DNA of 64,000 nucleotides, taken from the NCBI RefSeq assembly GCF_900104815.1, contig NZ_FNTD01000004.1, forward strand, positions 62,001-126,000. The letters run 5' to 3'. The stretch is from Streptomyces misionensis. Lineage in GTDB: Bacteria > Actinomycetota > Actinomycetes > Streptomycetales > Streptomycetaceae. The position numbers and the translations under genes are program-made. Positions 36,454 to 44,641 of this stretch are shown in pieces. Every line of letters begins with the position of its first letter. The stretch's first letter is position 1. The notes below the pieces were generated by a model, which made no database searches, was not told the DNA's origin, and saw nothing but the letters and a program-made list of their open reading frames with translations.

Positions 36454-37911
36454 CTAGGCCACCCAGTACGGCCGCCCCGGTTCCTCGTCCGCGCCGTCGA
36501 GGCCCGCGTCGAGGGCCGCGGCGATCCGGCGTACCGCCTCGTCGGCGACCTCGGTGGTCTGCGTGTAGGGCCAGCGCAGCCGGTGCTCGAACGTGCCGGG
36601 GTCCGCGCCGAACCGGGACCCGCCCTCGATCCGCACCCCGTGCCGCAGCGCGGCCCGCGTCAGCGGACCGGCGATCGGGCGGCCCAGGTCGATCCACAGG
36701 CACATGCCGCCCTGCGGCGTCTGCCAGCGCCAGTCGGGGAACTCGCGGCGCAGCTGCGCGGCCAGGTGGTCGCGCTGCGCGCGCAGGAGCGGCAGCCGCC
36801 GCCGCAGGATCTGTGGCTCCCGGGCGATCAGCCGCAGCGCCACCAGCTGGTCGAGGACCGATCCCGACATGTCCGCCGTGACCCGCTGCGCCGTCAGCTC
36901 CGTGATCAGCCGTGTGCCCGCCCGCACCCAGCCCACCCGCAGACCCGACCAGTGCCCCTTGCTGAGCGAGCCGACGGTGACGATCTGTTCGGCGCCGCGC
37001 CCCGCGACCAGCGACGCGAACGGCGGGGGCGTGGCCACGTCGAGCGCGATGTCCGCGATCGTCTCGTCGACGACCAGCCATGTGCCGGTCGCCCGCGCGT
37101 CCGCGATGATCCGCTGCCGCTGCTCGCGCGGCATGAGCCGGCCCGTCGGGTTCTGGAAGTCCGGGATCAGATACGCGAGCCGGGGCGCCGACTGCCGCAG
37201 CGTCGCCCCGAACAGCTCCGCGTCCCAGCCGTCCTCCGTCACCGGCACCGGCGCCGCGCGAAGCCCCAACTGCCTTATGACTGCGAGGGCGTTGGCGTAC
37301 GACGGGTTCTCCACGGCGATGCGGTCGCCGGGCCGCCCGAGCAGGGTGAGCGTGAGCGCCATCGCCTGCTGCGCGCCCGATGTGACGAGGATCTGCTCGG
37401 GCAGCGTCGGCAGCCCGCGCCCCGTGTACCGCTCGGCGATCGCCGCGCGCAGCTCCGGCAGACCGTAAGGGTGGTAGCCCGGCGTCGTCGCGTGCCGGGC
37501 CAGGTCGTCGGCGGCCGCCGCGTACGCGGCGGACAGCTCGTCGGCCAGGGCGCCGGGCGCCGCGATGGCCAGGTCGATCACGTCCTCCCCGGCGAGCGGG
37601 GTGCGCACACTGGTCGGCCGCGCGCCCTCCGGCAGTTCCGTCCACGTTCCCGCACCGCGCCGGCTGACCGCGTAACCGCTCTCCCTGAGCAGGTCGTACG
37701 CGGCGGTCACGGTGGCTCTGCTGATGCCGAGCGCCACCGCGAACTCGCGCTCGGCGGGCAGCCGGGCGTGCAGCGCGATCCGGCCGTCGAGCAGCAGGGT
37801 GCGTACGCCCTGCGCGAGCGCCCGGTAGCCGGGCCGCTCCCCGGCGACCTGGGTCACCAGCGCGGCGAGCCGCCTGCCGCCCAGAGTGTGGACTCCGCCC
37901 CTCGCCGCCAT
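36454..37911 (-). CDS. MocR/PdxR-type regulator (GntR HTH + aminotransferase-like domain)
   Basis: 485 residues from ATG 37911, with GGGGA upstream. N-terminal winged helix LPAEREFAVALGISRATVTA, then LRESGYAVSRRGAGTW; the C-terminal fold-type I PLP domain has HPYGLPELRAAIAERY, SGAQQAMALTL and the PLP-binding Lys in TVGSLSKGHWSGLRVGW. MocR proteins use PLP as an effector and usually regulate a neighbouring gene; the divergent neighbour here is the HTH-NB-ARC-TPR gene. A usual MocR partner such as a YczE membrane protein is not adjacent. Confidence 0.9.
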   Translation of the reverse strand: MAARGGVHTLGGRRLAALVTQVAGERPGYRALAQGVRTLLLDGRIALHARLPAEREFAVALGISRATVTAAYDLLRESGYAVSRRGAGTWTELPEGARPTSVRTPLAGEDVIDLAIAAPGALADELSAAYAAAADDLARHATTPGYHPYGLPELRAAIAERYTGRGLPTLPEQILVTSGAQQAMALTLTLLGRPGDRIAVENPSYANALAVIRQLGLRAAPVPVTEDGWDAELFGATLRQSAPRLAYLIPDFQNPTGRLMPREQRQRIIADARATGTWLVVDETIADIALDVATPPPFASLVAGRGAEQIVTVGSLSKGHWSGLRVGWVRAGTRLITELTAQRVTADMSGSVLDQLVALRLIAREPQILRRRLPLLRAQRDHLAAQLRREFPDWRWQTPQGGMCLWIDLGRPIAGPLTRAALRHGVRIEGGSRFGADPGTFEHRLRWPYTQTTEVADEAVRRIAAALDAGLDGADEEPGRPYWVA

Positions 37912-38063
37912 GCCATATCCCCGTCCCCCGGCCCTGCGTTCCAGGCCGGTCAATCTACAGATGAGCAGAGGCCCGCCGGACAGTGGCCTGGGCGGCAGTG
38001 AGGAGACACGTCATCACGGCGGGCGCTCGCCTGGACCTGACACGGCGGGCGAGGCAGGGGTGT

Positions 38064-38087
38064 GGCCCCCGGCCTCCGCCGGGGGCC
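38064..38087. other. Strong perfect hairpin in divergent intergenic region
   Basis: A ten-pair perfect stem, GGCCCCCGGC and GCCGGGGGCC, with loop CTCC. It lies between two divergent genes, where a terminator is not expected, 17 bases before the -10-like box of the downstream gene. Confidence 0.7.
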
Positions 38088-38104
38088 GGGTCGTGCGTCC
38101 TGCG

Positions 38105-38110
38105 TAGAAT
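38105..38110 (+). promoter_or_regulatory. -10 box for a probably leaderless transcript
   Basis: TAGAAT ends eight bases before the GTG at 38118, the usual distance from a -10 box to the transcription start, so the mRNA would begin at or one base before the start codon. No ribosome site is present upstream of the GTG. No clear -35 is seen. Confidence 0.5.
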
Positions 38111-38117
38111 CGGCGCC

Positions 38118-40463
38118 GTGAGTGCGGGTGGGGCAAGCGTCATAGGGACACCGTTCGGCCGACTGTTGCGAGCACTGCGGCTGGGCCGCAGCTGGACGAT
38201 CGAGGAACTCGCCGAGGCGTCCGGTGTTTCGGTGCGCGCGATCGGTGACATGGAACGGGGCCGGAGCCTTCGTCCTCAGCGCGGCACGGTCACCGCGCTG
38301 GCCCAGGGTCTGGAACTGGACGAGACGGCGCACTCCGAACTGCTGGCGACCCTGCGCGCCGGACGTCCCGCGGCGAAGCCTTCCGCCCCTCCGGCGTCGC
38401 CCTACACGCTGCCCAGAGGCGTTCGGGACTTCGTGGGCCGGCATGCGGAGCTGACCGCGTTGCGCGCCCTCGTACAGGAGACCGTCACAAAGTCCCGGAC
38501 GGAGAGCGGGGCGGTGCGCTCACCGGCGCCGGTGGCGGTGGTGAGCGGGCCGCCCGGCAGCGGCAAGACCACCTTGGCGGTCCGGCTGGCCGAGGAGTCC
38601 GCTCCCTCCTTTCCGGATGGCACGTTCCTGATCGACATGCGGGGCCTCGACGTACAGCCGCTCTCGGCGGACCAGGCCGTGCTGCGCCTGCTGGGCGCCT
38701 GGGGCGTGGCCGACGCCGAGCTGGGCCGGCAGACCGCCGAGGAGCGCCTCGCCCGGTACCACGCGACCGCAGCCACTCTCCGCGCGGTCGTCGTCCTCGA
38801 CAACGTCGGCAGCGAGGCACAGGTCAGACCGTTGCTGCCGCACGCGGACGGGCTCTTCCTCGTGATGACAGGCCGGCGCACGCTCGCCGGCCTGGAGGGA
38901 GTGCACCGTGTGGAACTCGGCGCACTGACCCGGGAGGACTCCGCCTCGCTGCTCCGGGCCGTGGTCGGCGCCGACCGCACGGACGCGGAACCCGCGGCGG
39001 TCCTCGCGGTGACCGAGTTGTGCGGGCACCTTCCCCTGGCCCTGCGGGTGGCCGCGAACTGGGCGGCCACCCGCACCAACTGGAGCCTGCAACGGCTCGC
39101 CGACCGGCTCACCGACGAGGAGCGCAGGCTCGACGCCCTGAGCGCCGGGGACCTCCGTGTCAACACCGCCTTCGCCCTCTCCTACTCGCGTCTGACCTCT
39201 GACACCGCCCGCATGTTCCGGTCGCTGTCACTGCTGCCCGGGGTGGAATTCGGCGCTCCGTCGGCGGCCGTGCTCACGGACACGTCCCTGCCTGCGGCCG
39301 AGGACCTGCTGGAGGAACTCCTCGACGCGGGCCTGCTGACGGCCTCCCGCGGGGACCGCTACCGCTTTCACGATCTGCTGCGGCTGTACGCGGGGACCCG
39401 GCGGCGTGCCGAGGACGGCGAGGAGGCGTCGGTCGCCGCGAAGGCCCGCCTGCGGGCCTGGCTGCTGGACACGGCCGTCCTCGCGGGCCGCTGGTACGAG
39501 CCGGACCACGGTGCGCCGCCGCCGGCCCCCGGCAGGCTGGTCGACCTCGACGACCGCGAGCAGGCGATGCGGTGGATGAAGACGGAAGGCGACAACTGGC
39601 TCGCCGCCTTCCGCGAGGCCGCGGAGGCCGGTGAACACGCCAAGGTCGTCGCGGTCGCGGACGCGACGATCTGGTTCTCCGACCACTGGGTGTCCTGGGG
39701 GCACTGGATCGAGGTGTACAAACGCGCCGCCGAGGCCGCGGCGGCCCTGGGCGACCCGGTACGGGAGGCCAGCCACCGCAACAGCCTGGCGGGGGCCTAC
39801 TGGGTCGGCGAACGCAGTCACGACAAGGCGGTCGGCGAAGCCAGGCACGCGCTCGCCATCGCCGAGAAGTGCGGGGACGTGACTCAGCAGGCGTGGGCCC
39901 ACCACCATCTCGGCGGGCTGCACGCCCTGGTCGACGACCTGCCGCCCGCCGCCGACCACTATCAGTGCGCCAAGGAGCTGTTCGCGCAGGCCGACGAGGT
40001 CAACGGGTACCTGGCGGCGTCGAACATGTCCATCAGGGTGGCGGAGAAGGCCGGTCGCCCGCAGCAAGCCGTCGCCGCCTACGACGAGGTGATGGGCCTC
40101 CTCGCCGCTTCCGAGGACCGCGACCGCATTCCGCCCAACGTGCGGGACACCACGATCACGTTCGCCACGTTCTACGTGTCGTTTGCCCATCTCAACCAGG
40201 GGCGCTGGCAGGAGGCCGTCGACGCCCTGCGTATGGCGCGGGGGCGGCTCGAGGCCCACGGCTGGCACGAACGGGCGGGCACCGCCCGTCTGCACACGGC
40301 TCACGCACTCGCCCACCTCGGTCGGCTCGCCGAGGCGGAGACGGAGTACCGCGCCGTGCTCGCCATGGCGGACCTACTCCCCTCCCCCATGCTGGACGAT
40401 GCCCGCGCGGCCCTCGACGCCCTCGCCGCCGGTACGCCGTCACCTCCCACCCACTTCGCCTGA
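38118..40463 (+). CDS. HTH - NB-ARC - TPR regulator (AfsR-like without the OmpR domain)
   Basis: 781 residues, GTG 38118, probably leaderless. XRE HTH at about 14-70 (WTIEELAEASGVSVRAIGDM), NB-ARC ATPase about 95-380 with Walker A SGPPGSGKTTLAVRL, Walker B AVVVLDNVGS and GHLPLALRVAAN (GLPL-type), then TPR-like helices to the end. STAND-class switch that oligomerises on ATP binding; in Streptomyces similar proteins regulate secondary metabolism or development. Translation of the frame upstream of 38118 lacks coding bias. Divergent from the MocR gene. Confidence 0.9.
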   Translation: MSAGGASVIGTPFGRLLRALRLGRSWTIEELAEASGVSVRAIGDMERGRSLRPQRGTVTALAQGLELDETAHSELLATLRAGRPAAKPSAPPASPYTLPRGVRDFVGRHAELTALRALVQETVTKSRTESGAVRSPAPVAVVSGPPGSGKTTLAVRLAEESAPSFPDGTFLIDMRGLDVQPLSADQAVLRLLGAWGVADAELGRQTAEERLARYHATAATLRAVVVLDNVGSEAQVRPLLPHADGLFLVMTGRRTLAGLEGVHRVELGALTREDSASLLRAVVGADRTDAEPAAVLAVTELCGHLPLALRVAANWAATRTNWSLQRLADRLTDEERRLDALSAGDLRVNTAFALSYSRLTSDTARMFRSLSLLPGVEFGAPSAAVLTDTSLPAAEDLLEELLDAGLLTASRGDRYRFHDLLRLYAGTRRRAEDGEEASVAAKARLRAWLLDTAVLAGRWYEPDHGAPPPAPGRLVDLDDREQAMRWMKTEGDNWLAAFREAAEAGEHAKVVAVADATIWFSDHWVSWGHWIEVYKRAAEAAAALGDPVREASHRNSLAGAYWVGERSHDKAVGEARHALAIAEKCGDVTQQAWAHHHLGGLHALVDDLPPAADHYQCAKELFAQADEVNGYLAASNMSIRVAEKAGRPQQAVAAYDEVMGLLAASEDRDRIPPNVRDTTITFATFYVSFAHLNQGRWQEAVDALRMARGRLEAHGWHERAGTARLHTAHALAHLGRLAEAETEYRAVLAMADLLPSPMLDDARAALDALAAGTPSPPTHFA

Positions 40464-40607
40464 TCCGGGTCGGCGGCCGCGGAGCCGGGGCCACGATCAC
40501 CCACCCTCTTCACAGGAGCCCGGCGCGTTCCCGGCAGGTACGTCGGCGACGTTCTCCCCGACCGGGCCCGCGCCGATCACGACGACGCCGTACGGGAGTT
40601 GTCCGTT

Positions 40608-41168
40608 TCAGTGCTTCCGGGCGGTGCGGCCGAGGCGCAGGGCGGAGATGAGGAAGAAGATCCCGCCGGGGATGGCGTAGCCGATGGCGTTGGTGAGTGC
40701 GGGGTCGTCTGCGCCCGCGGTCGCGACGAACGAGGCTCCGGCCAGGACGGAGATGCCGCCGCTGAGGATCATCGGCCATTGTCCGCCCATCGTGCGGCGG
40801 GGAACGGCGACGATCAGCTGGACCAGGCCGGACACGACGGCCCAGGCGCCCCAGACGCGCAGGACGGAGGGGATACCGGACGTGGAGGCGATGCCCACGC
40901 CGACGGCCGCGGCCAGACTGACAGCCATGTTGACGTACAGGAGCGTCGGAGGCTGGGTGCCGCGTGACGCCTTCGCGTCGACGACGGCCGCTCCCACGTC
41001 GAACAGCGGATACAGCACCAGCAGCGTGGCCGCGACCGGGGTGATCGCCTTGGCCGTCGTGAACATCACGAGGGCCCAGACGATGGCGAACGCGAACCGG
41101 ACGAAGTACAGCCGCCGCAGGGCAAAGGCCGTCCCGGTGGTCCGGGACGGTTCGGCGATGGTGGTCAC
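40608..41168 (-). CDS. Membrane protein, HdeD/DUF308-like
   Basis: 186 residues, GTG 41168 with GAAAGGA six bases upstream. Six hydrophobic segments, with the pattern ITPVAATLLVLYPLFDVGAA and LRVWGAWAVVSGLVQLIVAV of DUF308-type proteins. Divergent from the TetR gene, with one TetR-like palindrome lying next to each start, so it is the likely target of that repressor. Function of the family is not well defined. Confidence 0.8.
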   Translation of the reverse strand: MTTIAEPSRTTGTAFALRRLYFVRFAFAIVWALVMFTTAKAITPVAATLLVLYPLFDVGAAVVDAKASRGTQPPTLLYVNMAVSLAAAVGVGIASTSGIPSVLRVWGAWAVVSGLVQLIVAVPRRTMGGQWPMILSGGISVLAGASFVATAGADDPALTNAIGYAIPGGIFFLISALRLGRTARKH

Positions 41169-41234
41169 GGCGATCCTTTCGGTTGGGCATACGAAGACGA
41201 AGGCAGGTCAGGGCTTCCTGCGCCGACCTTCCCG

Positions 41235-41302
41235 CAAGACCGAACGTTCTATCTCGTGAGCCTGGCAGTGGCCGTCGCAACCTGTCAAGACCGAACGTTC
41301 TA
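41235..41302. promoter_or_regulatory. Twin identical TetR-type operators
   Basis: CAAGACCGAACGTTCTA occurs identically at 41235-41251 and 41286-41302, in direct orientation, 51 bases apart. Each contains the palindrome GAACGTTC. One copy lies 66 bases before the membrane-protein start, the other 17 bases before the TetR start, as expected for divergent control by the adjacent repressor. Confidence 0.8.
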
Positions 41303-41319
41303 CCTGTTAGCCTGACGTC

Positions 41320-41916
41320 ATGGTGCGCACCGAAACCGAAGGACGGCCGTCCGAAGCCCGGTCCCGGCTGCTCAGGACGGCCGGCCAGGTGTTCTACGCG
41401 GAAGGGATCCACTCCGTCGGCGTCGACCGCCTCGTCGCGGAGGCTCAGGTGACACGAGCCACCTTCTACCGCCACTTCCCGAGCAAGGAAAGCCTCGTCC
41501 TCGCCTACCTGAACGAGGCCGACCTCGCCATACGCGGCCAGGCCGACGCGGCCGTCGCCGCCGGGCTCCCGGCCGCCGACACCATCCGGGCCGTCAGCAC
41601 CTCCATCGCCCAGCACATCCGGTCCGCCGGCTTCCGCGGGTGCGCCTTCCTCAACGCCGTCGCCGAGTATCCCGACCCCGAACACCCGGTGCACCAGGCC
41701 GTCCTGGCGCACCGCCAGTGGTTCCTCGACACCGTCACCGAACTCCTGGCCGAGGTCCGGGAGCAGTCCGCGGAATCCGCCGCCCGCCACTTCGTGATGT
41801 TGCGCGACGGCGCCATGGCCGAGGGCTGCCTCTCCGACCCGGAACTCGTGTGCGAGACCTTCCTGCATGGCGTCGAAGGACTCCTCCGAGCCCACGCCGG
41901 GCCGGTCCACGCATAG
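41320..41916 (+). CDS. TetR/AcrR family repressor
   Basis: 198 residues, ATG 41320. N-terminal HTH: RLLRTAGQVFYAEGIHSVGV, VDRLVAEAQVTRATFYRHFP, SKESLVLAYLNEADL. The ligand-binding C-terminal half contains FRGCAFLNAVAEYPDPEHPV, resembling the LmrA/YxaF-type subgroup. No ribosome site is evident, so a short leader or leaderless message is likely. Should repress the divergent membrane protein and itself through the twin GAACGTTC sites. Ligand unknown. Confidence 0.9.
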   Translation: MVRTETEGRPSEARSRLLRTAGQVFYAEGIHSVGVDRLVAEAQVTRATFYRHFPSKESLVLAYLNEADLAIRGQADAAVAAGLPAADTIRAVSTSIAQHIRSAGFRGCAFLNAVAEYPDPEHPVHQAVLAHRQWFLDTVTELLAEVREQSAESAARHFVMLRDGAMAEGCLSDPELVCETFLHGVEGLLRAHAGPVHA

Positions 41917-42054
41917 CCCCCCGGCCCCCCTCCGCTGCTCCTGCGCAGGTACTCACGCCGTGGTCACCGCGAATGAGTACGCGAGCCGATATACACGCCG
42001 CCTGCCCGCGCCGAGGCTTGAACCGCTGACGACTGATCGCGTTCAAGGAGAAAC

Positions 42055-42369
42055 ATGGCCACGCGCCACACCCGGCGGGCTCCCGGAACCGCCGTGTCCC
42101 TCATAGCCTGTTCCACCGCCACCCTCGCCGCACTGCTGACCGGCTGCACGACCGCCGACGCGATCTGCCAAAGCGGCCAGTACCCCGTGCAGTACGTCGG
42201 CGCGACCGGCGGCGATTGCGTCGACAACGGCCACGAAGTCCCGAAGGGCACCTTCCGCTACCCGAAGGACAAGACCCCGAAGCACGTGGACGACAAATGG
42301 GACCGCTACTGGCAGACGCACACCCTCGACGAACACCGCGCCATCATCAAGGCACCTCCGGCCTCGTGA
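42055..42369 (+). CDS. Small lipoprotein, hypothetical
   Basis: 104 residues, ATG 42055 with AAGGAG six bases upstream. Lipobox LLTGC (Cys about 31), then a compact 70-residue domain with two more cysteines: ICQSGQYPVQYVGATGGDCV and VPKGTFRYPKDKTPKHVDDK. I have seen this pattern in other Streptomyces small lipoproteins of unknown role. No obvious operon partners. Confidence 0.75.
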   Translation: MATRHTRRAPGTAVSLIACSTATLAALLTGCTTADAICQSGQYPVQYVGATGGDCVDNGHEVPKGTFRYPKDKTPKHVDDKWDRYWQTHTLDEHRAIIKAPPAS

Positions 42370-42630
42370 CCACGGCCCGTCGAGTTGGTGCACCGCGCCT
42401 CTGAAAACCACTCTGCGTTCCATCCCGATCCGAGCGGGGTACCCCACCGGTCGAAGGCCGCGGCCGGACCAACGGGCGCCGATGGATCGCCGTCGGCCAG
42501 TTCACTGGCGAGCGAGCCGATCTCGCAGCCGCCCTCACGCCCCCGTCGCGTCCTGCCGGTCCCCCCTCCGCATGCCCGCACAACACCCGGACCCCTGACC
42601 TCGAACAGGCATACGTCACAGCGGCAACGT
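42370..42630. other. Gap upstream of the MarR operator
   Basis: Together with the operator and leader the gene-free stretch is about 340 bases. The frames crossing it have no codon bias. Nothing identified beyond the start of the MarR promoter region. Confidence 0.4.
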
Positions 42631-42644
42631 CTTAGGGCTAAGAT
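42631..42644 (+). promoter_or_regulatory. Putative MarR operator overlapping a -10 box
   Basis: CTTAG-GG-CTAAG is a perfect palindrome whose right arm runs into TAAGAT, a good -10 hexamer, about 65 bases before the MarR start. A related TAAG-GG-CTTA palindrome lies at the promoter of the catabolic operon. Autoregulation is the simplest reading. Confidence 0.55.
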
Positions 42645-42708
42645 TTCTCCGGGGCGCGCGACGGTGGAGCGCGCGTCTCGCGAGAGGACGAGCCGCGAGG
42701 GGTGTGGC

Positions 42709-43257
42709 ATGGCTCAGCGCAGAACGGCGAGACGACCGGACGCCGTGGCGGGGATCGTCGAGGACTGGGCGCGCGAACGCCCCGGCCTGGACACGTCGCC
42801 GCTGGAGGTGCTGGCCCGGCTGCACCGCGCCTACCTCCAGTACCACGCGCGGCTCACCTCCCAGATCGAGCGGCACGGCCTGTCCGTCGCCGGCTTCGAC
42901 GTGCTCACGGCGCTGCGCCGCTCCGGCGCCCCGTACCGGCTCACCGCCGGGCAGTTGGCGGCCTCCGGGCTGATCTCCTCGGCGGGGGTCACGCTCCGCC
43001 TCGACCGGCTCGAGAAGGACGGCCTGCTGGTCCGGGAGCGGGACGCCGACGACCGGCGTGTCGTCTACTCACGGCTCACCGACTCCGGACTGCGCAAGGT
43101 GGACGAGGTGTTCGCCGAGCACCTGGAGAACGAACGGAGGATGCTCGGCGGCGTCTCCCCCGCCGAGCGGCGTCAGCTGGCCCGCCTGCTCTCCAAGCTG
43201 GAATGCTCCATCGTCGACTCGGACGGGGCCGGACCGGAGGAGGAGCCGGCGAACTGA
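42709..43257 (+). CDS. MarR family regulator of the adjacent catabolic operon
   Basis: 182 residues, ATG 42709, GAGGGG six bases upstream. Winged helix: YRLTAGQLAASGLISSAGVT, LRLDRLEKDGLLVRERDADD, RRVVYSRLTDSGLRKVDEVF. Convergent with the 11-gene aromatic operon and the only regulator beside it. MarR proteins commonly respond to phenolic or other aromatic acids. Palindromes of the same TTAG/CTAA type lie upstream of this gene and in the operon/transporter intergenic region, supporting direct control. Confidence 0.9.
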   Translation: MAQRRTARRPDAVAGIVEDWARERPGLDTSPLEVLARLHRAYLQYHARLTSQIERHGLSVAGFDVLTALRRSGAPYRLTAGQLAASGLISSAGVTLRLDRLEKDGLLVRERDADDRRVVYSRLTDSGLRKVDEVFAEHLENERRMLGGVSPAERRQLARLLSKLECSIVDSDGAGPEEEPAN

Positions 43258-43326
43258 CCGTCCGCCGGCACCGGAGGGAGCGCGTGCCGCGCGAGCCCGG
43301 GGGCTGCCCCGCCTCCCCCGTCCGCA

Positions 43327-43348
43327 CGCCGGGCCCCGGAGCCCGGCG
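43327..43348. terminator. Bidirectional terminator between MarR gene and catabolic operon
   Basis: CGCCGGGC, loop CCCGGA, GCCCGGCG: a perfect eight-pair stem between the two convergent stops, nine bases from the Rieske oxygenase stop. Confidence 0.65.
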
Positions 43349-43357
43349 GCCTCCCGG

Positions 43358-44389
43358 TCATCGGGCCGGAGCCGCCGCGGGCGCCTTCGACTGCTGTTCG
43401 GCCTGCGTCCGGTAGATGCGGCGCAGCCGGACCACCCCGAGATCGTGCTGGTAGAGGTTCTCCCGCTGGTCCGCGTCGGCGGGCATGGCCTCCAGCATGA
43501 CGCGGTCCTGCTCCAGCACCTGCCAGTGGCGTTCCTCGATGAGGGTCCGGTAGAGGAAGCGCCAGGTGTCGCGCTGCCAGCCGGAGACCTCGCGGTAGCG
43601 CCAGAAGAAGACGCCGGTGCGCCCCGCGTCCACCGGGCACGCCATGCCGACGATGCCGAAGGGGCCGCCGGGGCCGGCGGACGGCGGGTAAGGGATGGAC
43701 AGGTCGACCCAGTCGACGCCGGTGCGGCACAGCTCCACCCAGTCGAAGTTGACGCCGCGCTGGTCGGTCTTCTCGAAGAAGTAGCCCCGCTCGGTCTCGC
43801 GGATGCGGAACTTGGCCGTGGTGTCGCCGTCGTACATGGTGTGCGACTCGTGGTGCAGGAACGCGCCGTGCATCGGGTCGAGGAGGTTCTCCATGGCGAA
43901 GCGCCACGGGACGTTCCACTCGGCGTAGCAGAGGAAGGAGGAGACACCGGGGTTGGTGAGCGGTTCGGGGAGGGTGAGGTCCACCGGCTCGGGGTGCTCC
44001 TCGTCGCCGAAGTAGGCGAGGATGGCGCCGCCGACCTCGCGCACGGGCAGGGAGGTGACGAGCGTCTTGCCCTCCAGGTTGCAGCCGGGCAGTCCGGGCA
44101 CGGAGGTGACCGTGCCGGAGCCGTCGACTTCGACGCCGTGGTACCAGCAGGCGACGCGGTCGCCCAGGTGTTTGCCGAGGGAGAGCGGGGCGCCGCGGTG
44201 CGGGCAGCGGTCGGCGAGCATCGACAGGGTGCCGTCGGCCTTGCGGAACAGCAGCCAGTTCTCGCCGAGCGCGGTGACCTTGCGCAGTCCGCCGGGCCGC
44301 ACGAAGTGGGAGGGGACCACCGGGTGCCACTGGTTGCGCAGGCCGTGGGCGTGGATGTGCGTCGCGGTGTCGTGCGTGGAGAGGGTCAT
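43358..44389 (-). CDS. Rieske [2Fe-2S] aromatic ring-hydroxylating oxygenase
   Basis: 343 residues, ATG 44389 with GGGAG six bases upstream. The N-terminal Rieske centre is Cys62-x-His64 (DRCPHRGAP) and Cys81-x-x-His84 (ACWYHG). The catalytic domain has NLLDPMHGAFLHHESHTMYD, giving the Asp and two His typical of the mononuclear iron site. One-component alpha subunit of the phthalate/vanillate class, which receives electrons from a PDR-type reductase; that reductase is encoded two genes upstream in the same operon. The substrate is not deducible from sequence. Confidence 0.92.
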   Translation of the reverse strand: MTLSTHDTATHIHAHGLRNQWHPVVPSHFVRPGGLRKVTALGENWLLFRKADGTLSMLADRCPHRGAPLSLGKHLGDRVACWYHGVEVDGSGTVTSVPGLPGCNLEGKTLVTSLPVREVGGAILAYFGDEEHPEPVDLTLPEPLTNPGVSSFLCYAEWNVPWRFAMENLLDPMHGAFLHHESHTMYDGDTTAKFRIRETERGYFFEKTDQRGVNFDWVELCRTGVDWVDLSIPYPPSAGPGGPFGIVGMACPVDAGRTGVFFWRYREVSGWQRDTWRFLYRTLIEERHWQVLEQDRVMLEAMPADADQRENLYQHDLGVVRLRRIYRTQAEQQSKAPAAAPAR

Positions 44390-44390
44390 G

Positions 44391-44618
44391 TCAGGCTCCC
44401 AGGCGGTGCATCTCGGTGCGGAAGGTCTCCTCGGTCCACGGTTCACCGGCGGGGGTGTGGACCTGGCGGGCGTTGAGCCCGGCCACGACGTCGGCCAGAT
44501 CGTGGCCGTCGCGGGTGAAGATCTCCTCCAGGGTGCGGGCGAGCTTCAGCTCGTACGGGGTGGGCTCGTGGTGTCGGCTCTGGTGCGGGTCCAGGTACGG
44601 CCAGGTGTCGGTGGTCAT
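44391..44618 (-). CDS. 75-residue recombinase-like HTH protein
   Basis: A real small gene lying in the reading frame of a longer minus-strand frame that overlaps the reductase gene. ATG 44618; its TGA lies one base before the Rieske oxygenase ATG. The product (MTTDTWPYLDPHQSRHHEPT ... VVAGLNARQVHTPAGEPWTE ... FRTEMHRLG) has the helix pattern LN.R...TP.G..W of the DNA-binding domain of serine recombinases, without any catalytic part. Being locked between a reductase and its oxygenase suggests a small accessory subunit rather than a recombinase, but this is inference. Confidence 0.8.
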   Translation of the reverse strand: MTTDTWPYLDPHQSRHHEPTPYELKLARTLEEIFTRDGHDLADVVAGLNARQVHTPAGEPWTEETFRTEMHRLGA

Positions 44619-44641
44619 GGATGTCTCGCTCTCCGTACGGG

